A stretch of 64,000 nucleotides of DNA from Austropuccinia psidii (GCA_023105745.1 JALGQZ010000009.1:17470564-17534563), one strand, 5' to 3'; shown: positions 1 to 12,063, numbered from the stretch's first letter. Notes: a model not told the origin generated them from the letters alone. A program made the numbers and translations.

Positions 1-2
1 CC

Positions 3-1442
3 TATAAGGACAATAAATTCTTCCTTATAGATGGCCTGATTTATCACAGAGATAAGCACACCAGTGCACTCACAGTGATAGACAGAGACCACATCTCTTT
101 AATCCTGCAGGAATGCCATGACTGCCCCTACATGGGACACATGAATGAAGACAGAACTAAAGAGAGGGTAGCAAGAACAGCTTGGTGGCCCAAGTGGGAA
201 CAAGAGTTGAGTGAATACATCAACACTTGTGAAAGATGCCAAAAGGCAAATAGAAAGCATGGGAAGAAATATGGGTTGCTTCAACACATAGAAGAACCCA
301 AACACCCATGGGAAACCATCAACATGGACTGGGTCACAGGACTTGTCCCAGGAGGCAAAGAAAACTACAATGCCTGCTTAATCATAGTTGATAGGTTCAG
401 CAAGAGCATGAGATGTCTACCATGCCATAAAGAGGACACAGCCATGGACACTGCTCTGTTATTTTGGAATAACATCATATCCACCTGTGGAGTCCCTAAG
501 ATCATAATTAGTGACAGGGACCCAAAATTCACATCTGAATTTTGGACCAATTTATATGACATGCTTGGCACCAAGCTTGCTTTTTCCACAGCTTACCATC
601 CACAAACAGATGGCCTAGCTGAGAGGATGATCCAAACAATGGAGGACATCCTCAGGAGATTCTGTGCCTATGGCATGGAATACAAGGACCATGAGGGATA
701 TACCCATGATTGGGTCACCCTCTTACCAGCAGTCCAACTGGCTTATAATACAAGCCAGCACTCTACCACAGGAAAAACACCTGCACTGGTAGAGAAAGGG
801 TGGAATCCCCTTTTACCTGTGGATCACTTGAAGAAAAATCTTCTGACCATCCACCCCACAGCCAAAGACTTCCATGATATGTGGAAGAAAGCCTGTGATA
901 CTGCTGCCAAATGCATAGCTGAGGCCAAAGAGTATAATAAGCAGAGGTGGGACAAATCACATATGGAACCTGACTTCAAGGAAGGGGACCAGGTGTTAGT
1001 GTCTACACTAAACTTTAACAATATCAAAGGACCCAAGAAGATGAGAGACTCATTTGTAGGGCCCTTCACTATCATTAAGTTGATAGGGAAGAATGCAGTA
1101 GAGGTCAAGCTCACTGAGGAGTTTTCTAGGAAACACCCAGTCTTTCCAGTAAGCCTGGTCAAACCATACTTCCAAACAGAAGAGGATAAATTCCCCTCCA
1201 GGAAGAAGAACATCACTCCACCAGAACTAGTGGAAGTAGAAGACTCTCCTGGACCTGCGAGTAAAATCATCAAGGCCAGAAAAATCAGACTCAATGGGAA
1301 GGATCAGAGACAATATCTAGTCAGATTAAAGAACCAGACAGCTGACAAAGACAAATGGTTGGCAGAAGATGCCATACCAGATGGGAACCTTCATTTAAGG
1401 AGATTCAGAGCCTCTAGGAGGACTGAACAGTCTCATCAATGA
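3..1442 (+). CDS. Pol C-terminal part: integrase and chromodomain of E1 (5' partial)
   Basis: The frame is open from the window edge, so the true start is upstream and the internal GTG near 75 is not a start. Domains in order: the integrase zinc-binding H2C2 region (residues about 30-75, ending in CERCQKAN), then the rve core with all three catalytic acidic residues visible (D in [10 protein letters not shown] in [12 protein letters not shown] in DGLAERMIQ). After that comes a GPF-type C-terminal module (VGPFTIIKL), and finally a chromodomain-like tail (QYLVRLKN...KWLAEDAI). This order is that of Ty3 chromoviruses. The integrase would insert the cDNA copy, and the chromodomain is thought to guide the site. 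No stop or frameshift is visible, so this part is intact. Confidence 0.93.
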   Translation, partial: YKDNKFFLIDGLIYHRDKHTSALTVIDRDHISLILQECHDCPYMGHMNEDRTKERVARTAWWPKWEQELSEYINTCERCQKANRKHGKKYGLLQHIEEPKHPWETINMDWVTGLVPGGKENYNACLIIVDRFSKSMRCLPCHKEDTAMDTALLFWNNIISTCGVPKIIISDRDPKFTSEFWTNLYDMLGTKLAFSTAYHPQTDGLAERMIQTMEDILRRFCAYGMEYKDHEGYTHDWVTLLPAVQLAYNTSQHSTTGKTPALVEKGWNPLLPVDHLKKNLLTIHPTAKDFHDMWKKACDTAAKCIAEAKEYNKQRWDKSHMEPDFKEGDQVLVSTLNFNNIKGPKKMRDSFVGPFTIIKLIGKNAVEVKLTEEFSRKHPVFPVSLVKPYFQTEEDKFPSRKKNITPPELVEVEDSPGPASKIIKARKIRLNGKDQRQYLVRLKNQTADKDKWLAEDAIPDGNLHLRRFRASRRTEQSHQ

Positions 1443-1454
1443 TGAGCCTTTTTT

Positions 1455-1464
1455 AGAGGGAGGG
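1455..1464 (+). other. Polypurine tract of E1
   Basis: AGAGGGAGGG lies 2 bases before the LTR and just after the pol stop codon. This is where second-strand priming is expected in LTR retrotransposons. The same tract is found in E2 at 61,289-61,298 on the other strand. Confidence 0.8.
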
Positions 1465-1466
1465 TA

Positions 1467-2881
1467 TGTCAGCCTGTGACTCAAAACCAGAGCACAAGCA
1501 TGACAGCCAAAATACCATAAACCAATGGTATAGCCAAAATACCACCAAAATATGGAGCTGAGCCAAATTAGCTCAAAAGGTATCAGAAGAAAGAGGAAAC
1601 TCACCTCTTTCTGAAAATATAAGTCCCATCACCATAGGACAAGAAATAACAAAGTTATTCCTGCTCAAAGTTATTGCTGAGCATAAACCTTAATTTTCAC
1701 CTCTCATCTAAAATCTAGAAGGATAGGCTTGACCCCATCAAATGGGTATTCAAAATGAAGCTCTAAGCCAGGGCTATCCAATGGTACCAGCCAAACTGAG
1801 CTAGCACCAGTATTACTTGAGTTATGGTCAAATTCAGACCAAATAAGGGTGAACACAACATTCACCTCTCATCTAACTTTTACAGTTTTAGTGTTAGATA
1901 CCTAAAGTGGGGTCCTTTTGGTAAGGGCACAATCAGGGCTATCTGATGGTGCCATCCATTTCCTCATAACTCAACTACAACAGAAGTTATTGGCCAAACA
2001 AGCTTAATACAGCTTTTGACCAGACCAGGCCAATGTACAAAAATACTTGTACATGGGATAACTTTGTCATATTTAATGATAAACATGTCAAGTTGGGTAC
2101 CATTGTGTAGAGCTCATACAGAGCTATTCAATGAACCAACTTTGAGCTTGATATCTCAAAAACTGACAGAGTTATGACCATTTTAAGGTCAAAATCCCAC
2201 CTGCTGTCAGATACAGCCTTACCATGGGATAATATCCCATAACCATGAATATGAGGTGTCAAATAGACGAAGAAGCATGTTTTTACTTCAATACCTCATA
2301 TGTCAGTCAATACTGGGGTCCCATACAGCTTCTGTACAGCATTCTACGCGTCATACACGTCAGAATCAGGCTGTGAGGTCCCCAGATGAAAATTTTCACC
2401 CTGTATTGGTGAAAACTGCCCAGATGTGGTTTCAAAACCACATCTGAGCCCAATACAGGGTATACAGGCTGTTTTCAAACCACAAGCCTGTCATAGAGAG
2501 TGAAAAATCTTCACTTCCTCTACGTGGAAAGGTCTAGCAGCCTTTCCACCTCCATTTTAGGATAAAAGGAGGGCTTTTCACAGCCAAAAGCCTTTCCTCA
2601 TCCTGCTCTTGAATAACCTACGTAGTAAACTGTCAAAAACAGTTTTACTCTTGGTTAAATAATCAGGTATAATTATAATCTTTAATTATTGTAATCCAAC
2701 AGATAAAGCCTGCATCCAGGGTTCTCAATAGCGCTCACCACCACAATTTCTCAATAGTAGAACCCTTTTATCTCATTATAAACCTTTATAAACCTTTTTT
2801 AAATCATTTTCTACCGTGTCACATACACAGTTAAAGTTGTAATTAGCCTAGTTATACCTTTATCATAGTATCATCCTGACA
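1467..2881 (+). repeat. 3' LTR of E1 (LTR1 family, 1,415 bp)
   Basis: The boundaries come from the TGTCAG/CTGACA inverted ends, the polypurine tract just upstream, and the jump into B-family LTR sequence downstream. The matching LTR of E2 (59,856-61,286, minus) has the same ends. The body contains loosely repeated blocks about 170 bp apart (recurring CACCTCTCATCTAA, CAGGGCTATC and GAGTTATGRCC-like words). A GATAAAAG TATA-like word lies at 2561-2568, and a strong inverted repeat is listed separately. An open frame at 2256-2447 recurs in E2 but is only LTR sequence. Confidence 0.92.
2398..2461. repeat. Nested inverted repeat (hairpin/cruciform) in LTR1
   Basis: The outer arms are ACCCTGTATTGG (2398-2409) and CCAATACAGGGT (2450-2461), a perfect 12-bp pair. 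Inside them CAGATGTGGTTT (2421-2432) pairs perfectly with AAACCACATCTG (2435-2446) across a 2-base gap. In the E2 LTR the outer arms are unchanged (60,291-60,302 and 60,343-60,354) and the inner arm has one change. A role in RNA folding or in protein binding in the LTR is only inference. Confidence 0.8.
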
Positions 2882-3333
2882 ATAAATATTATAAGTAAGT
2901 TTTCTCTAAAGTTCTATATCTTTTTTATCTAGTATTAGTTTTTTTATATAGAATTTTTATTCTATAAGAATTATTTCTGCACAGTGTGTGTTTAACTCTT
3001 TTATAAATAATATCTATATTATTTATACGTGGTTAATATTCATATTTTCCATGTGTAATTGTCTCATTAAGAGCTTTACACTTCTTATTGTTATAACTGT
3101 CATTGACTATAACAATAATAGAATAATTATAATTTATTATAATTATTATTATTTTTTTATTATTATATTTTTATAATAATAATTAAATTTATTTTTTATA
3201 TATAATTATTTTTAATAATTATATTTAAATTTGTGGTTATAATATTTTGTTATATTATATATTTTTATTGATGACAGTAATAGTACTCTTGATTTTGTTA
3301 CTATTATCCAGAGTTTCATAGACAAACCTTACA
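2882..3333 (+). repeat. 5' LTR remnant of B (3' portion only)
   Basis: This stretch matches the last 450 bases or so of the B 3' LTR (about 11,615-12,063), with scattered substitutions and small indels. It ends in the same CCTTACA. Its left part is missing because E1 inserted here, and the join is at 2881/2882. It is very AT-rich. Confidence 0.88.
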
Positions 3334-3335
3334 TT

Positions 3336-3353
3336 TGGGGGCCTGGCCGTGAT
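3336..3353 (+). other. Putative primer binding site of B
   Basis: TGGGGGCCTGGCCGTGAT starts 2 bases after the LTR end. It begins with TGG, the complement of a tRNA CCA end, as expected for a minus-strand primer site. I cannot name the tRNA. Its GC-richness stands out against the AT-rich surroundings. Confidence 0.6.
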
Positions 3354-4033
3354 TTTAACCAATTTTTGGGACATAAATCATATTCTAGACCTTATTTTAC
3401 TGTTTTTTGACGTAAAATTGCCATATTTATCTTAATATTGGCTTTTTTGGGACTTATCCCTTATAAATAATCTTTATAATATTAATAAAGTTATTGTTTA
3501 TTAAGAATATTGTTTGAAACAATATACTATTGAGTGACTTGGAATAAATTTCTTTTGTCTAACTAGTGGCTTTTTCACATCACAGACTTGAAATTTATTC
3601 TTTGAGTTATTCTAGTATAAAGTGAATAATAATACAATTTTGATTAATAAACTTGTTAATTGCATAATTATTATTTCTTTAAAGAAAATAAAAAATTAAA
3701 AAATTAAAAATCTTTACTAAAAACATTTTTTATTTTATCTTAGACATTTTTCTTAATTTTTGACGTAATTTGCCATAAATTAAATTAAAACAACCTTATT
3801 CAATAAGTTGAGTTTATAAGTTATTTTTATTGTTTGATAAAATAACTTATATCTTTATTTTTATCTAGTGTCATCAATTAGAGACAGCTCTTCTGACTAT
3901 GAAGCCTCAGAGTCTAGTATTGAAATTCAAACCAGCCCAGAACCAAGGGGTTTAATAACCAAAGAACCCTTTAAAGGTCCAGCAGGTGAATTCAATTCAC
4001 TCTTAGTCTATTTTTTCTTAAAATTGACGTGCA
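3354..4033 (+). other. Untranslated leader of B
   Basis: An AT-rich stretch between the primer site and gag. No RNA gene is seen. From 3871 to about 4008 one frame is open for 46 codons and reads like real coding sequence (SSIRDSSSDYEASESS and onward). It directly follows a TTTTTATCTAG that could be a splice acceptor. It may be an upstream exon or a lost N-terminal piece of gag. Joining it to the gag frame by an obvious GT-AG intron did not give a matching phase. Confidence 0.4.
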
Positions 4034-5960
4034 ATGACTCCTACTAGAAGTGGAAGTAATTACTCCATCCAATCAAATGGATCTGGACCAGGACATTCCA
4101 GTCACAAATCAAAAAGACAAGAATGTCAGCCCAGAGGAGAGGCACAAATGGAGGATGCCAGAACTTCCACCAGTTCCAAAAGGTTAGCCAGCACCTTTGA
4201 ACCTCTTATTGAGAGTCCAGAAGCTGAAATAAGTGCTATTGCTGTTAGACCTGAATCATTTCCAACAGGCAGCAGTGGAGATTTACCAATCTCAGTACAA
4301 GAACTGGTTTATGGCCGCCAAACAGAAAGAGTGGGAACTTCTCCCAAGTCTTTGGATAGGCACCATGAACTCTTATCTTCAAGTAAAGAAGTTCATGGGG
4401 CCAGAAAAGACAGAGGAACTTCCAAAGGGTTGGACACCAATGTCTTGCAAAGGACAAGTCCAACAGATAAAAGCTTGATTGAAAAACCAAAGCATGTTAT
4501 CAGAGGATCAGAAGAAGAAGTTGGCCCAAGGCAAGGAAAACAGCCCAGTGGAAGCTCCCCAAGCATCCACCAGCAAAAATCGGCCTCAACAAGTGCCAAA
4601 CAAGCCCAAGCAAGCCCCAAAGACCAATCAGAAGGGCAAGCAAAAGGCAAAGGGAATGGAACAAGCCTTACTTTCAGAATTACAGAATCCCAAAGAAAGA
4701 AAAGACAGCCATGGACAATGTGTTCAACATGGAAAGAGCTCTGATGGAATTCAAAAACAAGGAGGAGGAAAGATTGAGCCAATCTTTCCCAAAGAAATAG
4801 ATCTTGTTAAACTTTTAACTCAATTTGAATCTTGTAATAAAGAGATTATAACAAAGTCTAAAACATTTGAGTATATCCAACAAAAGTTGGGTAATGAGAT
4901 ATTACAAGTGAAAGAACAACAAAAGACCATTATTGGACTTGAAAATGTTAATAAGGACAAAATTGTGTCTTTGACGCAAATTTGTGCAAGAATTGAGTCT
5001 AAAGTTACTTTGCTCAATCAACCAGATGACAATTCAATTTCTTTTATAACTGGACAGTTAAGAGAATTGAAATTACAAGTTCAAAACTTGGAAAATCCAA
5101 CTGGTCACAATGCAGCTCTTTTCCAAGAACAATTGGAAAAAAGTGATAAAGCAAGACTTGAATTGAAAGAAGACATTCAATCAAGTATTAATAATATATC
5201 ACTCAAAGATGAATTGCCAAGGCAATACACACCAATTCTTGACAGAAATGTGCTTAATGATTTACATCATACCATTTCAAGTAATGAGGTGGAAACTGCT
5301 TGCAATTTCAAAGACATTCCAAAATTGGAGGAATGGCCAACCTTCAATGGTGAAGGAGAATATAATCATATGGAATTTATGAAAACAATTGATATGTTTA
5401 AAGAAGACTTTAACATACCAGATGAATACATAAGTGCCAGATTACACTCATTATTTACCAGATCAGCAAAGAAATGGTATTACAAAATGAGACAAGACCA
5501 TGGTAAACATTCTTGGCCTTGGTGGAAAGAACAAATTATTTCCAAATGGGCTAATGATTCCTGGAGATTTAGAAAAGAAAATTCTTTTGAAGAAGCCATT
5601 TTTAATATTGAGAGGGACAGGCTCATGTCTTGGTTTCTTAAACAGAAGGACAGATTAACTGCCCTTCATCCTGATATGTCTGAAACAATGGTACATAAAA
5701 GGATATTAAAAAAGTGTGGTGGTGACCTTGAGCATGCTATAAGAAGCAGATGTATTGAGCCTTGCTCTACAGAAGATTATATCAATGCTATGGAGGACAT
5801 CACTACTAGAACAAAAATTGGAAGAAATTAGTCCAAATCCCGAATAGACAACAAGACTAATGGGAAACCAATTTCAAAACCAAATAAGCCACAAGACAGA
5901 CTTCCTTTGAAATTTCACAAATGTGGAAGCACATCTCATTGAGCAAACACTTGCCCAAAA
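4034..5960 (+). pseudogene. gag of B (broken)
   Basis: Gag would form the virus-like particle. The frame opens at ATG 4034 with a serine-, glutamine- and lysine-rich disordered N-terminus. It shifts frame at about 4.69-4.74 kb and continues in another frame to a stop at 5829. The second part holds a coiled-coil-like stretch (about 4,800-5,200) and the conserved gag core (IPKLEEWPTFNGEGEYNH onward, about 5,310-5,800). After the stop a zinc knuckle is still readable near 5,910-5,955. It is ruined: the first cysteine reads F (FHKCGSTSH) and a TGA follows the histidine. The usual form would be CX2CX4HX4C. Confidence 0.85.
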
Positions 5961-6473
5961 AAGACAACAATCAATGAGATAAATGCTGAAAAAGTGGAAG
6001 ACACAAAAGAAACAACTGATGTATCTTTACATGAAAGGGATTCTGAGCCTTCAGAAGAAGAAGTACCAGAGGAGCTTAGTATAGAAAACATTAATGTTTC
6101 TTTTGAAGTCACTGAGGTAAACACTCATTTACCACAGTATAGTGATGAATGTATGGATCTCATACATGTGCAAGATGCTAAAATGCAGAAAACCAAACCT
6201 GCCAGAGGTAAAGGTTATACAGATGGTTCATCTTGTATCACTAATATTGTGATCAACAACACAGAAGCCAAGATACACCTTGACTCAGGTGCTTTTTGCA
6301 CTTGTGTTGGAAATGATTATCTTGAAAACATTTATACCAATTGGCAAGACAAATTAATGCCAATTGAAGGTATAACATTCAGCAGTGCTAGCCAAAATAT
6401 GCACCCCTTGGGTATATTTGAAGCAGAAATCATATTTCCTCATCCTGCAGGAAGTATAAGATTGAAAGTTTAA
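5961..6473 (+). pseudogene. Aspartic protease region of B
   Basis: Same frame as the second part of gag, ended by TAA at 6471-6473. After an acidic linker (SEPSEEEVPEELSIENINVS) comes an aspartic-protease-like domain with the active-site motif as KIHLDSGAFCTCVG (DSG instead of the common DTG). It would cut the Gag-Pol polyprotein. It is separated from reverse transcriptase only by the nonsense codon; the reading frame continues directly beyond it. Confidence 0.75.
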
Positions 6474-7931
6474 ATTGTTGTCATGAATAATTTTACTTCA
6501 CAACACTCTATACTTGGGAATGATTATCTCAATATTTATGGTATTGATATTAATAATCATAAAGACAGGTATTTCACTATAGGGGAAAATAAGAGACAAA
6601 AATTTGCTTTTCCTCTAGAAAAAAGAGAAATTACTGTCATTAAACAAGTAAAAAATGTTAATAAGGAAAAATTTGTGTCAAGTCAATTAATTGAAGCACA
6701 AATTAGTCCTGAATCAACGCTGGAAATGAAGGAAGAGCTTATTGAAATTTTATTTCAATACAGGGAAGCCTTTGCTTCAGATAATGAACCACTTGGGGCT
6801 ATAAAAGGCCATGAGGTGGACATTATGCTTAATGTGGAAAGGCCTTATCCGCCACTATTAAGAAGACCAGCTTACCCAGCTAGCCCTAGGGCTAGAGAAG
6901 CATTAGAAAATCATATTAATGAACTAATGAAACTGGGAGTTCTTAGAAAAGTTGGACACAATGAGGAGGTAGAAGTCACAACTCCAGTAATCATTACTTG
7001 GCATAATGATAAGTCAAGGATGGTTGGTGATTTTAGAGCACTGAATACCTATACTATTCCAGACAGGTATCCAATCCCTAGAATTTATGAGAATTTGACT
7101 CAATTGTCCAAAGCAAGATTCATTACTTCCATGGATGCTCTAAAAGGCTTTCACCAGAATGTTTTGACACCTCATGCTGGGAAATTATTGAGAATAATTG
7201 CTCATTGTGGAATTTATGAGTATTTGAGAATGCCTTTTGGTATTAAAAATTCACCCTCTCATTATCAGAGAATGATGAATACCATCTTCCCACATGAATT
7301 GTCAGAAGGATGGTTAATCATTTATATTGATGACATTATAATTTTTTCAGAAACCTGGCAATTACATTTAGAGAGACTTTCATTAGTACTTAAGAAAATT
7401 ATTCAAGTGAACATGAAAATATCTCTTAAAAAATGTAATTTTGGGTTTCATGAGTTAAAAGCTCTAGGACATGTAGTCTCAGGACTGAGCCTTGGTGTTG
7501 ACAAAAACAAAGTGGCTGCAGGTTTACTGAAGCAAATGCCCCAGAACAAAAAAGAAATGATGTCTTTTTTAGGGTTTGCCAGTTATTACTAGCAACACCT
7601 TAAAGATTTTGCTATCCATGCCAGATCATTATACAGAATTTGTGATCAACAAACTGTTTTTGAAATGACACAGAAGATGATTCAAGCATATGAGCAAATC
7701 AAGTATTCCTTGACCAATGCACCATTATTATTGATGCCAGACTGGAAGCTTCCTTTCAAGCTGTATATTGATGCATGTGGGGAAGGTTTAGGAGCTGGCC
7801 TTCATCAGGTTCATATTGTCAATGACAAACCTTATGAAGGTCCAATTTGCTTTATTTCAAGACAAATTAAACCTACTGAGGCCAGATATGGAGCTAGCCA
7901 AATGGAGTGCCTTTGCCTTGTTTGGGCTTGA
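6474..7931 (+). pseudogene. Reverse transcriptase and RNase H of B (two stops)
   Basis: The reverse transcriptase domain covers about 6,780-7,450, with the catalytic motif FIIYIDDIIIF-type (YIDD) intact near 7,322-7,333. A TAG interrupts it at 7590 just after FLGFASYY. The frame resumes and gives the RNase H start ([17 protein letters not shown], about 7,755). It is stopped again by TGA at 7929 within LCLVWA-stop-EKLHYY. The same positions in E2 read through ([10 protein letters not shown] and [11 protein letters not shown]), so both stops are mutations, not programmed signals. Confidence 0.88.
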
Positions 7932-9730
7932 GAAAAACTTCATTACTATCTTGATGGTAGTGTGTTTGAAGTAATTACTGATTGTAATGCAGTAAAATTA
8001 CTTCTTAACATGGAAACTCCAAACAGACACATGTTAAGATGGAAGATTGCTATACAGGAGTATAGAGGCAATATGACCATAGTACATAAAGCTGGAAATA
8101 TTCATAAGAATGCTGATGGCTTAAGTAGATGGGCATTATCAAATACACCTGATAACCCTGCCTATGTTCCTACAAGTGCAGAACCTCAAATTCCAATTGA
8201 AGGAATTAATATCACCGATGTTGGAACAGAATTCTTTGAAGAAGTCAGAGAAAGCTATAAGCAAGATAATAATTGTCATATTCTTACTGCTCTACTTGAC
8301 AAAGATTGCAAAGATGTAGCCTTGGCTAATTCTCTGGATGATATTTGGAAAACATTTCATGATAATGGGAGATTCCATTTGTTTAATGGTATACTATATC
8401 ATAGATCTAAACACACATGTGTCATGGTCCTATGTAGTAGAATGTTAATTAACACCATACTACTAGAATGCCATGATAACATATATTCTGGACATCTGTC
8501 TGAAGACAGAACTATGGAAAGAATTAAGACATGTGCCTGGTGGCCATCTTGGAGAAAAGATGCCATTGGGTACTGTCACAGTTGTGACAGATGCCAGAAA
8601 GCCAATAAAGCTACTGGTAAAAGATTTGGTTTAATGATCCATATTCAAGAACCAAGTACCCCATGGGAAGTGGTTCACATGGCTTGGGTAACTGCCTTAC
8701 CACCTGGAGGTGATATAAGTTACAATGCATGTCTTGTTATTGTGGACAGATATAGCAAAACACAAATATTTTTACCATGTCACAAAGATGACACAGCTAT
8801 AGATACAGCTCTTTTGATATTGAATAGAGTAATATCCCATATTGGTCTCTTTAAAAACATTATTAGTGACAGAGACCCAAATTTTACATCAGCCTTATGG
8901 ACTAATTTACATAAGATTTTGGGTACAAGACTATCATTCTCAACAGCCTACCATCCACAAACAGATAGACTGGCAGAAAGAATGATTCAAACCCTTGAGC
9001 ACATGCTCAGAAGATTTTGTGCTTATGGACTGGAGTCTAAAGATTCTGATGGCTTTACCCATGATTGGTGTACTCTTATACCAGCATTGGAATTAGCCTA
9101 CAAGACATTCATCCATTCTTCAACAGGAAAAACTCCTGCAATGTTGGAAAAAGGATGGAACCCCAAACTTCCAATTGATACTTTGAAAAAATATCTGATT
9201 GATATTCATCCAACTGCTTCAAACTTTAAGCTATTGCTTGATAAAGTAAGACATAATGCAAATCAAAGAATGAATGATGCCTTTGAATATGCTAAACAGA
9301 AATGGGATAAAAGTCATAAGACCCCATAATTCAAAGTAGGGGACTTAATACTAGTTTCAACCTTGAACTTTAATAAAATTAAAGGCCAAAAGAATTTAAA
9401 GATTCCTTTGCAGGACCATTTATTATTAAAGCCCTTCATGGGACAAATGCAGTACAGGTGGAACTGTCAGGAGAACTGGAAAAAAAACATCCAACTTTCC
9501 CTGTCAGTCTAGTAAAGCATTACACTTCAAGTGATAAGGAATTATTTCCTTTGAGAAATGAAACACCCTTAGAAGTACCCCCACTGGATCAAAGTGAGGA
9601 GAAAAAGGTACTAAAAGTCTTTAAAGAAAGAAGACTTAGGGGAAAGAATGAAAGAGAATACTTAGTCAGGTATAAAAATCCACAAAATGAAGATGAATGG
9701 ATTGTAGAAAGCAAAATACCTGATTCCTAA
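7932..9730 (+). pseudogene. RNase H end, integrase and chromodomain of B (broken)
   Basis: The frame continues through the end of RNase H ([12 protein letters not shown]), a linker, the H2C2 zinc finger ([10 protein letters not shown] to CDRCQKANK) and the integrase core. The core has lost its first catalytic aspartate: E1 has INMDWVT and here it reads VHMAWVT. The second (SDRDPNFTS) and third (LAERMIQ) acidic residues remain. A TAA at 9327 and a frameshift near 9,400 cut off the C-terminus. The GPF module (DSFAGPFIIKAL) and chromodomain-like end (REYLVRYKN...EWIVESKIPDS) follow in another frame, ending at 9730. Confidence 0.87.
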
Positions 9731-9904
9731 AAGTCTCTCAGAAGATTTAGACATTAGAGAAGACCAATTGCTCAATGAAAAGTTTGAATTGTGTGCTTTA
9801 AATACCTAGAAAAGTATAGGTAGAGAGGTTGGACAGTGGATTATACCCCCCCAAATAACTTGGGGGTATACTACCAAGGAAAAATTGTGGTACAATTTTT
9901 TTTT

Positions 9905-9916
9905 GGTGGTAGGGAA
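9905..9916 (+). other. Polypurine tract of B
   Basis: GGTGGTAGGGAA runs directly into the TGTGAG start of the 3' LTR. It is purine-rich with two T interruptions. Confidence 0.6.
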
Positions 9917-12063
9917 TGTGAGCCTGTGAGGTATGTATAACATACCCATAAGGCCACAAATAACTTTATACACAGTTAAAATTGTCTTCAACAGACTTTT
10001 TAATTGAATTCAAAATAAAAAATAACAAAAAATGAGTATAGCTTTTTTTGGATAAACAAAGTTATAAATATTATGTCATTTTTGAAATCTACACCAAAAA
10101 TAACCCAGGGTACATCCATAAGGTGTTATACCCAAAAACACTTATTTCTTATGTTATTAGAAGATTTAAGAATCTCCCAGTACTAATGTAACTTTTTTAA
10201 CATTTTTTTAAATTTTTTAAATTTAAGCTTAAATAAGCTTAAATTTAAAGTTGCATAAAGTTTATGCAAACTTACCAAAATTTTAGTTAAAATTGAGGTG
10301 TGGTGTATATTTACTGAATTGGCTAAGGATTTGCCATTCAGAATGCAACTCCTGCGTGAGCTCAATTTAAAAGGGTTTAAGGCCATAGTATGGCTTTAAA
10401 TAAATAAAAGGGCAAAATCCACGCAAAAAGACCAAATAGAGCTGGGGTACCCAACTTTTTGGATCTTCAAGGATTCAATTAAGGTTGTCCACCTGTATTG
10501 GAGGATTTTCAACCTTATTTAAACTTTAAGATTAGACTTTGATACAAAATTAAAGTTTAAACTGGTTTTATCCCAAATTAGACAGGAATTTCAAGCTGCC
10601 AGAGGGTAAATCCCAATATGCAGGCTTGAATTCAAGGTTTTAAGAACTGTCAAAGCTTGAAGAAGCTTAAAACATTAAGGTTTCAAGCATTAAAACCTTA
10701 TCAAAACTTAAGGTTTGGTGTGTATTGCTATTTTACGTGGAAAATTAGCAATAACTTCAAAAATTCATTAAAAATCCAATTATTAGTGGATTTGCTTGAA
10801 TATTTTACACAGCTTACAATTTAATATTATCTACATATTAATTGAATTTCAGTATCTTTTATAAATAAATTTCCTGGGTAATTAGCCTGGAAACTTACTC
10901 TTTTAATTAAAGCTCAAAGAAAATTATAATTTCTTCAAAAATTAATTAAAAATTGAGTTTAAGAGATTTCTGCTTGAAACTCTATTTTTAAGTTGTTCAT
11001 GTGATGAACTTTAATATAAATAAGTTTATTTATATTAAAGCCTTAAAAGAATTAGTTTAAATGAGGATTAAAGCTACATGGAGTTAGGAATAACCCTGTT
11101 AACTCTAAATTGGAATTGAAATTAAGTTACCTCAAGTTAAGAACTTTATTTTTAAGCATGGCTTTTCAGTTTTGACCTGAGCACGCCCTCTATATCCATT
11201 ATGAATCATGAGAGCTGCTCTGAAGACATAAAAAGAGTCTTTTCATCACTGTTTTTGTCCATCATTCATTATCAATCCAATCATATTAGAAATTTAAACA
11301 GTTAAAGTTTTATTAAATATAAAATCTTATTATTAAAATAATTCTTAAGTTATTTTATTCTTTATTAATTAAAATTAAAGAATTGAAATCATAGAATTTA
11401 GATTATTGTTGTAATCACCAATATATATTTTATTATATAAAATTAATCATCTTAAATATCTTTTAAAATCCACAAATTCCTCTTAAAAACTCTATAATCT
11501 TAATTTTTATTATAAAAAGTTGTTTTATCTTTAAAATTATTGATTTTAGGCGTGTTTTCAACTTATAATTATTATTCAATATAATAACTGTTGTTGTTTG
11601 ACTTGTTGTATTAAATAAATATTATAAGTAAGTTTTCTCTAAAGTTCTATATCTTTTTTATCTAGTATTAGTTTTTTTATATAGAATTCTTATTCTATAA
11701 GAATTATTTCTGCACAGTGTGTGTTTAATTCTTTTATAAATAATATTTATATTATTTGTAAGTGGTTAATATTCATATTTTCCACGTGTAATTGTCTCAT
11801 TAAGAGCTTTACACTTCTTATTGTTATAACTATCAGTGACCATAACAATAATAGAATAATTATAATTTATTATAATTATTATTTTTTTTATTATTATATT
11901 TTTATTATAATTATTAAATTTATTTTCTTCTATAATTATTTTTAATAATTATATTTAAATTTGTGGTTATAATACTTTGTTATATTATATATTTCTATTG
12001 AGGACAGTCATAGTACTCTTGAATTTGCTACTATTATCAAGAGTTTCATTGACAAACCTTACA
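9917..12063 (+). repeat. 3' LTR of B (LTR2 family, 2,147 bp)
   Basis: It starts TGTGAGCCTGTGAGG and ends CCTTACA. The same ends bound a solo copy in inverted orientation at 37,769-39,957, where a 5-bp duplication confirms the boundaries. It follows the polypurine tract and is followed at 12,064 by MULE coding sequence. The body is AT-rich with many small indels and simple repeats in its last 500 bases. Small open frames here are not genes. Confidence 0.9.

Larger units (their letters stand above)
1..2881 (+). mobile_element. E1: 3' part of a Ty3 chromovirus LTR retrotransposon
   Basis: Only the 3' end is inside the window: the end of pol (integrase and chromodomain), a polypurine tract and the complete 3' LTR. 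The rest lies to the left. The LTR ends with the inverted hexamers TGTCAG and CTGACA. The sequence straight after it (from 2882) continues as the 3' part of another LTR family. The uninterrupted version of that LTR is seen at about 11,615 onward. E1 therefore inserted into the 5' LTR of element B. A second family member lies in inverted orientation at the right end of the window (E2), with a very similar pol and LTR. Confidence 0.9.
2882..12063 (+). mobile_element. B: degenerate Ty3 chromovirus, nested in MULE-L and split by E1
   Basis: Parts in order: 5' LTR remnant (2882-3333), primer binding site, leader, gag, protease, reverse transcriptase, RNase H, integrase, chromodomain-like end, polypurine tract, and complete 3' LTR (9917-12063). 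The gene order marks a Ty3 chromovirus. In the main frame I count stop codons near 5829, 5937, 6471, 7590, 7929 and 9327, plus frameshifts near 4.7 kb and 9.4 kb. The element can no longer make a working polyprotein. The outer half of its 5' LTR must lie left of E1, outside the window. The sequence after 12,063 resumes a MULE gene, so B inserted into that older element. Confidence 0.9.

Noticed and set aside
1454..1604. Minus-strand frames opposite pol and LTR of E1 and B
   Set aside because: Shadow frames; their counterparts recur in E2 only because the elements are homologous.
7590..7931. Programmed stop-codon readthrough in pol of B
   Set aside because: The family member E2 has sense codons at the same places, and B has further random damage including a lost catalytic residue.
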